This document shows, piece after piece, positions 58,759 to 64,000 of a stretch of DNA of 64,000 bases (position 1 is its first letter; each line of letters begins with the position of its first letter). Below the pieces are notes generated by a model. That model saw only the letters and a list, made by a program, of their open reading frames with translations. It was not told the origin of the DNA and did no database searches. This DNA is from Streptomyces clavuligerus (lineage in GTDB: Bacteria; Actinomycetota; Actinomycetes; Streptomycetales; Streptomycetaceae): NCBI RefSeq assembly GCF_005519465.1, contig NZ_CP027858.1:744001-808000 (forward strand), in the 5' to 3' direction. The translations under genes and the position numbers were made by a program.

Positions 58759-60402
58759 TCACCCGGCGGGGGCGCCCCCGCCCCGCCGCTCCGTGCCCGG
58801 TTCGACGGCGGAGCCCTCCCTTTCGTCGAGCGAGATCCAGCGGCGCTCGCCCGTCCCGTAGACGAAGCCCGCCCCGCCCCGGGAACCGCTGGTGCGGAAC
58901 GGGCGCCCGCCGTCGTCGATCCGGGTCGTGCCCGAGCGGTCGCCGCTGCTCCACTCCAGCTCCAGATACCAGTCGCAGTCGCAGTCCTCCGTGCGCGCGG
59001 TGGCGAGCAGCACCTCCGGGTCGTCCGACGAGACCCGGTAGGGGAAGGAGGCCGCCGGGATCTCCCGCTCCATGTCGGCGCCCGCGACCGGCCGGGCGAC
59101 GGGCCGGGGCCGGTCCAGGTCGACGGCGAACGTCCGCTCGGTCAGCGAGCCGCCGCAGCCCCGGTCCATCCGGAAGGCGTTGTGCGACAGCGGGGCGCGC
59201 CAGGCGACGACCCGGACCCGCAGGGCCTGGAGGACGACGGCCCGTTCGCTCCGGCCCTGCACGGTGAAGCGCACCAGGGTCTCCCCTCCGTGCACCGCGC
59301 CCAGGGAGTCCGCCCAGGGGCGCGCGTCCGCCTCCGCCGGGGGCGGGGGTACCGAGCCGGGGGCCCGGTCGACGAGATAGGTGTGGTCGCACCCCGCCTG
59401 CCAGGCGTGCTGGTCGACGCTCAGCGTGAACGGCGCCGCGCCGCCGGTGTTCGGCCCGGACGGTCCCGTTCCGTCACCGGGGACCGTCCCGCCGGAGGGG
59501 GGCGGGGCTCCCGGGCGCCCGGCCGGGACGGTGGCGGAGGGCGCGGGGCCCGCCGGGCGGGAAGCCGTGGGCGCCCCGGAGGGGGTCGTCTCCCCGCCGT
59601 CGGGCAGCACGGTCGCGGTGGCGCCCGGGCGCCCGGCGGCGGCCCGGAGTCCGCCGGAAGGGAAGCCGTCGAAAGCCAGCAGGACGGCGAGCAGGACACC
59701 GACGGCTCCGACGGCCGCCGAGGCGGCCACGACGGTGGGGCGGCGGTAGGGGGCGGCGGCGGTACGGGGCGCCTCCCCGAGGACGATCGCGGTCTCGCCG
59801 CTCTCCCGCCCGGACCCGTCCGGGGGCACGGACACACCGGGCGCGTCCGCCGCTCCGGCGGCCGGGGGCCCGGCCGCCGGAGCTGAGGCCCCGGACGACC
59901 CCGCGTCCGCAGTCGACGAGCCGCCGTCCGCCGCCGGAGCCCCCGCCACCGGGGCCCGGAGCCCGGAGGGACCGGCCGAAGCCTCCACCGCCGGAGCCGA
60001 ACGCCCGGCCGCACCCCCCGGCGGCCGTACGGCCGTTCCCGGCGCCGGAAGCCCGGAAGGACCGGCCGGGCCCGGGGCCTCCGTCGTCGGGGGGCGCGCT
60101 CCGCCGCCCCTGGGCAGTGTGCCCGCCGCCTCCTGCCGGAGGGTGCGTTCCGCGTCCGCCAGCATCCAGAGCCGGTGGAGCGCGACCAGGTCGTCCCCCT
60201 GGCAGCCGCAGAGCCGGGCGAAGCGCTCCACCGGGGCGAACTCCATCGGCACCGTGTGCCCGGAGCAGTACCGGTGGAGGGTCGACGCGCTGACCCCCAC
60301 CCGGCGGGCGAGCGCGCCATAGCTGCGCCCCGATGCCTCCCGCAGTTCCCGGAGCCGCAGCGCGAACGCCCGTGTCCCCGTCCCCTGTGCGTGCGCAGCC
60401 AC
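58759..60402 (-). CDS. Membrane-anchored XRE-HTH protein with extracytoplasmic domain
   Basis: A 547-residue protein. HTH at about 12-70 (FALRLRELREASGRSYGALARRVGVSASTLHRYCSGHTVP), then a long Pro/Gly/Ala linker, one transmembrane segment (about 224-245, VVAASAAVGAVGVLLAVLLAF) and an outer domain (about 305-530) with WQAGCDHTYLVDRAPG, VHGGETLVRFTVQGRS, RMDRGCGGSLTERTFAVDL and WYLELEWSSGDRSGTT. A common Streptomyces layout for transmembrane transcription factors. GTG at 60402 is preceded by GGAAAGG; other upstream starts are possible. Divergent from the secreted protein gene, with repeated CCGTTCCA elements between. Confidence 0.85.
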   Translation of the reverse strand: MAAHAQGTGTRAFALRLRELREASGRSYGALARRVGVSASTLHRYCSGHTVPMEFAPVERFARLCGCQGDDLVALHRLWMLADAERTLRQEAAGTLPRGGGARPPTTEAPGPAGPSGLPAPGTAVRPPGGAAGRSAPAVEASAGPSGLRAPVAGAPAADGGSSTADAGSSGASAPAAGPPAAGAADAPGVSVPPDGSGRESGETAIVLGEAPRTAAAPYRRPTVVAASAAVGAVGVLLAVLLAFDGFPSGGLRAAAGRPGATATVLPDGGETTPSGAPTASRPAGPAPSATVPAGRPGAPPPSGGTVPGDGTGPSGPNTGGAAPFTLSVDQHAWQAGCDHTYLVDRAPGSVPPPPAEADARPWADSLGAVHGGETLVRFTVQGRSERAVVLQALRVRVVAWRAPLSHNAFRMDRGCGGSLTERTFAVDLDRPRPVARPVAGADMEREIPAASFPYRVSSDDPEVLLATARTEDCDCDWYLELEWSSGDRSGTTRIDDGGRPFRTSGSRGGAGFVYGTGERRWISLDEREGSAVEPGTERRGGGAPAG

Positions 60403-60468
60403 CCGTTCCAGCCTTTCCGCCGTGCCGGGGCACCGTTCCACCCCTTTGGACAACCCCACGTCAGAAAG

Positions 60469-60485
60469 GGTGGGACGGTTCCACC
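60469..60485. promoter_or_regulatory. Pseudo-palindrome GGTGGGACGGTTCCACC and CCGTTCCA repeats
   Basis: An 8-1-8 inverted repeat with one mismatch midway between the divergent HTH protein and secreted protein genes. Half-sites recur nearby: CCGTTCCA at 60403-60410, 60433-60440 and 60543-60550, and GTCCCACC at 60510-60517. Looks like a multi-site operator controlling both genes, probably by the HTH protein itself; binding not shown. Confidence 0.55.
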
Positions 60486-60582
60486 GTGCCGCGGGTGGCC
60501 GCGGTGCTTGTCCCACCCCCGGCGGGGTCCGAATGCTGGTGTCCGTTCCATTCGACCGACCCGAACGAGGGGAAGCACGACC

Positions 60583-61191
60583 ATGAACACACTCCGTACC
60601 GCCACCGCGTCCGCCGTGGCCGCCGCGCTCGCCGCCGCCTCCCTCGCGATGGCCACCGCCGCCCCCGTCCAGGCGGCACCCGCGCCGAAGCCCGCGTTCC
60701 TCACGGCGGAGGAGCTGCCGGTGTCGCACACGCCCTGGACGGCGGGGGCCGTGCGGCCGGGCACCTCGGAGGACTTCTGCTACGGCTCCGCCCTGCCCGC
60801 GGGCGGCAGCTCCCACCGGGCGTTCCGCACCGAGCTGGACACCTCGGCCGAACAGACGGTCGTCGTCGCCCCGTCCGCCGCGGCGGCGGAGAGGCTCGTC
60901 TCCTCGGTCCGCTCCCGGCTCGACGACTGCCTGGAGCGGCTGAAGAGGAAGTACCCGACCATGCGGGGCGAGGAGCGCCGGCACGGCAGGATCGACGTCG
61001 AGGAGGGCGCGTACGTCTACAGCCTGGACACCTGGCACCCGGAGGGGGCGACCGACATCGCGCTGTACTCCGTCGGCCGGGACGGCCGCACGGTCACCGT
61101 CGTCGGCTGGGGTCGGATGGGCGACTTCCCGGACGCGCCGCTGGAGGAGTTCCGGCGGACCGCCCGTACCTCGGTCGCCAAGCTCCACTGA
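60583..61191 (+). CDS. Secreted hypothetical protein (sensor-domain-like)
   Basis: A 202-residue protein with a signal peptide (MNTLRTATASAVAAALAAAS..., cleavage after QAA near residue 32). The mature part, with AEELPVSHTPWTAGAV, VVVAPSAAAAERLVSSVRSRLDDCLERL and YSVGRDGRTVTVVGWGRMGDF, resembles the PknH extracellular sensor-type fold. Two cysteines (DFCYG and DDCLER) could form a disulfide. Divergent from the membrane HTH gene. Role unknown. Confidence 0.8.
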   Translation: MNTLRTATASAVAAALAAASLAMATAAPVQAAPAPKPAFLTAEELPVSHTPWTAGAVRPGTSEDFCYGSALPAGGSSHRAFRTELDTSAEQTVVVAPSAAAAERLVSSVRSRLDDCLERLKRKYPTMRGEERRHGRIDVEEGAYVYSLDTWHPEGATDIALYSVGRDGRTVTVVGWGRMGDFPDAPLEEFRRTARTSVAKLH

Positions 61192-61204
61192 GCCCGCGCG
61201 GCGG

Positions 61205-61236
61205 CCGGGAGCGCCACCGGACGGTGGCGCTCCCGG
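61205..61236. terminator. Bidirectional terminator hairpin
   Basis: CCGGGAGCGCCACC (61205-61218) is the exact complement of GGTGGCGCTCCCGG (61223-61236), a 14-bp stem with a 4-base loop GGAC. It sits between the convergent secreted-protein and HEAT-repeat genes. Confidence 0.88.
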
Positions 61237-61241
61237 GGACG

Positions 61242-61808
61242 TCAGCCGATCCGGGCGAGCGCCGCCTCCGCGGCGGCCATCAGCCGGGTGTGCGTGCGGG
61301 CCAGGGTCAGTACGTCCACCGCCCGGCGGTCGCCGAGGGCTCCCAGCCCCTCCACGCAGGCCAGCGCGACCCTGCCATAGGGGTCCCCGGGGGTCAGCCT
61401 GCGGCGGAGCACGGTCGTCAGCGTGGGGACGGACTCGGGGGCGCGCAGCCGGGTGAGCAGCCGGACGGGCACCAGGGCGTAGGCGACCCGGAGTTCGTTG
61501 GTGGCGAGCGCGGCGGCGGCGCGCGCGGTCCTGGGGTCGGCGAGTTCGTAGAGGGCGTGGGCGGCGGAGACACAGCGTTCGGGGTCGCGGTGGTTGAGCA
61601 GCAGCACCAGCGACTCGAAGGCCCTGGGGTCCCCCGCGCAGCCCAGCCGGAACGCCGCCGTCTCCCGTGCCCACAGGGGGCGTTCCGGTGCGGTGAGGAC
61701 GGCCGCCAGCTCCTCGTGATCGCCCGTCACCAGCAGCCGTTCGTACGCCTCCGTGCCGCCGGACTCGGCCCGCAACCGCTGGGCCAGGGAGCGTAATTCC
61801 TCGTCCAT
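61242..61808 (-). CDS. HEAT-repeat protein
   Basis: A 188-residue alpha-helical protein made of HEAT/PBS-type repeats: ARETAAFRLGCAGDPRAFESLVLLLNHRD, CVSAAHALYELADPRTARAAAALA and ALACVEGLGALGDRRAVDVLTLART. It lacks any catalytic motif, although relatives have been labelled adenylosuccinate lyase in Streptomyces. The fifth codon is TTA (61794-61796), the rare bldA-dependent codon, so its translation is probably developmentally gated. Confidence 0.85.
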   Translation of the reverse strand: MDEELRSLAQRLRAESGGTEAYERLLVTGDHEELAAVLTAPERPLWARETAAFRLGCAGDPRAFESLVLLLNHRDPERCVSAAHALYELADPRTARAAAALATNELRVAYALVPVRLLTRLRAPESVPTLTTVLRRRLTPGDPYGRVALACVEGLGALGDRRAVDVLTLARTHTRLMAAAEAALARIG

Positions 61809-62263
61809 GACGATCAGCCTAGTCACGCGGGCGCCGAGGGCCAGACGGCGACCCAGATCACACCCGTACGGGTATGGCGCGCTCGTTACTGGCCAGTTAA
61901 GCTCAAGTGAGCGGGTTACCCCCCGCATCGCTCCGGTGGCCTGGTGACGCAGCCACCGCGAGCGCCGTCGGTTCGGTTCGCAGTACCCGGCGCACAGGCC
62001 CTCCGTGTGCCGGTCCCCGGCGTGACCCCGGGACAGGGTCCGCCTCCCGTACGTCCGCACCTCCGCACGCCCTTCCGTACGTCCGACCGCCCGCACCCGC
62101 GCCCACCGCGCCCCAGCACGTCCGCGCCCCGCACACACGTGGGTCCGCGGTGCGCGCGTACGCCCCGACACGGCCCGCGGGCACCGCGCCGCCCCGCTCC
62201 GTGCCCGGCGCGGGCCCGGCCCGTTCCCGTCTCATCAGTCGTCACTCACCCTGGAGTCCCCCG
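61809..62263. other. Divergent region, HEAT-repeat gene / 3-hydroxyacyl-CoA dehydrogenase
   Basis: A 455-base gap. The part next to the HEAT gene (61850-61910) is AT-richer (TACTGGCCAGTTAAGCTCAA), with TGGCCA palindromic. The middle (62040-62180) is a C-rich, low-complexity stretch with scattered CGTCCGCACC elements. No gene is evident. Confidence 0.45.
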
Positions 62264-64000
62264 ATGGACACTCCTCTTTCCACCGTCGCCGTCGTCGGCC
62301 TCGGCACCATGGGTACCGGGATCGCCGAAGTCCTCGCCCGTTCGGGGCGCACGGTCATCGGTATCGACATCAGCGGCGCCGCCGCCCAGCGGGCCGCCGC
62401 CGCGCTCGACGCCGCCACCGCGCGCTCCGTCGACCGGGGCCGGATCGGCGAGGAGGAGCGCACCGCCGTCCTCGCCCGCTTCCGCACCCACCGCGACCTG
62501 CGGGCCGCGGCGGCCGCCGATCTGGTGATCGAGGTGGTCAGCGAGTCGTACGCGGTCAAGCGGGCGGTGGTGCGGGAGCTGGACGCCGTGCTGCGGCCCG
62601 GCGCGATCGTGGCGACCGGCACCAACGCCCTGTCGGTGACCCGGCTGGCCGCCGAATCCGCGCACCCCGAGCGGGTGGTGGGCATGCACTTCTTCAACCC
62701 GGCCCCGGCGATGCGGCTCGTGGAGATCGTCTCCTCGGTGCTGACCGCCCCCGCCGTCGTCGAGGCCGTCACCGCGCTCGCCCGCGCGCTGGGCAAGGAG
62801 CCGGTCGCGGCCGGGGACCGGCCCGGATTCGTCGCGGACGGCCTGCTCTTCGGCTATCTCAACCAGGCGGCGGCCATGTACGAGTCGGCGTACGCCTCCC
62901 GGGAGGACATCGACGCGGCGATGCGGCTGGGGTGCGGGCTGCCGATGGGCCCGCTGACCCTGCTCGACCTGATCGGCCTCGACACCGCCCGGACCGTCCT
63001 GGAGGCGCTGTACGCGGAGTCCGGGGACCGGCTGCACGCCCCGGCCCCGGTGCTCCGGCAGCTCAGCGACGCCGGTCTGACCGGGCGCAAGGCGGGGCGC
63101 GGCTTCTACACCTACACCGGTCCCGGCAGCGGCGGGACGGTGCCCGACCGGCTCACCCCCCGGCCGTCGCACCGGCTCGCGACGGGCCGTGAGGTGCGGA
63201 CGGTGGGGATCGCGGGCTCGGGCACGATGGCGAGCGGCATCGCCGAGGTGTTCGCCCGGTCCGGCTACCGGGTGGTCCTCGCGGCCCGTTCCCCGGCCCG
63301 GGCCCGGGACGCCAGGGACCGCGTCGCGCGGTCCCTGGCCCGTTCGGTGGCGAAGGGCCGCACCACGGCGGAGGCGGCGGAGGGGACGCTGGAGCGGATC
63401 GACCCCGCGGGCGCGCTCGACGCGTTCGCCGACGTGGATCTCGCGCTGGAGGCGGTGGTCGAGGACCTGGAGGTCAAGCGGGGGCTCTTCGCCGAGCTGG
63501 ACGCGGTGTGCCGCCCCGGCGCGGTCCTCGCGACCACCACGTCCTCGCTTCCGGTGGTGGTCTGCGCGCGGGCCACCTCCCGCCCCGAGGACGTCGTCGG
63601 GATGCACTTCTTCAACCCGGCCCCGGTGATGAAGCTGGTGGAGATCGTCCGGACGGTGCTGACGGCGGACGAGGCGCACGCCACCGCGCGCGCGGTGACG
63701 GCCACCCTCAAGAAGCATCCGGTGGACTGCGGCGACCGGGCCGGATTCATCGTCAACGCGCTGCTGTTCCCGTATCTCAACAACGCGGTGAAGCTGGTCG
63801 AGAACCACTACGCCTCGCCGGACGAGGTCGACGCGGCGATGCGGCTGGGCGGCGGCTATCCGATGGGGCCGTTCGAGCTGCTGGACACGGTGGGGCTCGA
63901 TGTGTCGCTGACGATCGAGAAGGTGCTGCACCAGGAGTTCCGCGAGCCGGGTCTGGCTCCGGCCCCGCTGCTGGAGCGGCTGGTGGCCGCCGGCTGTCTG
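62264..64000 (+). CDS. 3-hydroxyacyl-CoA (3-hydroxybutyryl-CoA) dehydrogenase, duplicated, partial
   Basis: The first 579 codons of a gene that runs off the right edge. Two copies of the NAD-binding plus C-terminal HAD domains lie in tandem: copy 1 from VAVVGLGTMGTGIAEVLA with HFFNPAPAMRLVEIV and MGPLTLLDLIGLDT, copy 2 from about residue 312, VRTVGIAGSGTMASGIAEVFA, with HFFNPAPVMKLVEIV and MGPFELLDTVGLDV. Both keep the catalytic His-Glu region. Acts on 3-hydroxybutyryl-CoA or similar in beta-oxidation or acyl-CoA metabolism. GGAG lies about 8 bases before the ATG. Confidence 0.93.
   Translation, partial: MDTPLSTVAVVGLGTMGTGIAEVLARSGRTVIGIDISGAAAQRAAAALDAATARSVDRGRIGEEERTAVLARFRTHRDLRAAAAADLVIEVVSESYAVKRAVVRELDAVLRPGAIVATGTNALSVTRLAAESAHPERVVGMHFFNPAPAMRLVEIVSSVLTAPAVVEAVTALARALGKEPVAAGDRPGFVADGLLFGYLNQAAAMYESAYASREDIDAAMRLGCGLPMGPLTLLDLIGLDTARTVLEALYAESGDRLHAPAPVLRQLSDAGLTGRKAGRGFYTYTGPGSGGTVPDRLTPRPSHRLATGREVRTVGIAGSGTMASGIAEVFARSGYRVVLAARSPARARDARDRVARSLARSVAKGRTTAEAAEGTLERIDPAGALDAFADVDLALEAVVEDLEVKRGLFAELDAVCRPGAVLATTTSSLPVVVCARATSRPEDVVGMHFFNPAPVMKLVEIVRTVLTADEAHATARAVTATLKKHPVDCGDRAGFIVNALLFPYLNNAVKLVENHYASPDEVDAAMRLGGGYPMGPFELLDTVGLDVSLTIEKVLHQEFREPGLAPAPLLERLVAAGCL

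Overview
The window looks like a piece of a Streptomyces chromosome. The DNA is extremely GC-rich with GC-saturated third codon positions, GTG and TTG starts are common, and TTA codons occur in only three genes. It carries an SsgA-like sporulation protein (a family confined to sporulating actinomycetes), paired MAB_1171c-type membrane proteins and an Rv2578c-type radical SAM protein. I saw no rRNA, tRNA, insertion sequence, phage module or CRISPR array.

Layout, left to right. 1-3371: a ribose-type sugar ABC transporter (permease cut by the window edge, then ATPase) with a ROK regulator, all leftward. 3590-8868: mostly housekeeping genes: Nudix hydrolase, ketoacyl synthase III, FdhD, a thioredoxin-like [2Fe-2S] protein and a long-chain acyl-CoA ligase with a TTA codon. 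8997-10785: an ECF sigma factor with its membrane-anchored partner.

10866-19987 is the most striking part: a leftward run of nine tightly packed genes, pqqA-pqqB-pqqC-pqqD-pqqE, then a CBM35-GH105 unsaturated uronyl hydrolase, a Tat-exported polysaccharide lyase-like protein, a GH28-CBM35 polygalacturonase-like protein and a secreted glucose/sorbosone-type PQQ-dependent dehydrogenase, closed by a strong hairpin. Four of the junctions inside pqqB-C-D-E-GH105 are 4-base stop/start overlaps. The arrangement suggests that PQQ synthesis is co-expressed with secreted pectin/uronide-degrading enzymes and with the secreted quinoprotein that would use the cofactor.

20528-30971: an aldo/keto reductase, a ricin-type lectin without a signal peptide, an ATP-dependent DNA ligase, then a rightward set with two MAB_1171c-like membrane proteins flanking an ImmA/IrrE-like HExxH protein, followed by an FAD oxidoreductase, an SsgA-like protein (with a CRP-like palindrome upstream) and an XRE/MmyB-type regulator. 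31168-38858: small secreted and hypothetical proteins, a zinc alcohol dehydrogenase preceded by a 10-bp-period array, a membrane-anchored phosphatase-fold protein, a resolvase-like fragment, an MBL-fold/DedA pair and a Tat-exported sulfite-oxidase-type molybdoenzyme.

38859-40280 has no credible gene and is built from two families of degenerate tandem repeats. 40281-48690: PAP2-diacylglycerol kinase fusion, methyltransferase, VOC protein, DUF5107/TPR protein, GNAT, LapA-like protein, GntR regulator and adenosine deaminase. The GntR and deaminase genes share a TGTCTGAC motif, and the deaminase start codon lies in a perfect 13-bp inverted repeat. 48874-55210: a leftward set of four peptidases (M55, M20, S9, S66) behind an XRE/coiled-coil/receiver protein. 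55681-64000: methyltransferase, SRPBCC protein, a radical SAM protein with a consensus SOS box, a membrane-anchored XRE protein, a secreted protein, a HEAT-repeat protein with TTA at codon 5, and a tandemly duplicated 3-hydroxyacyl-CoA dehydrogenase cut by the window end.
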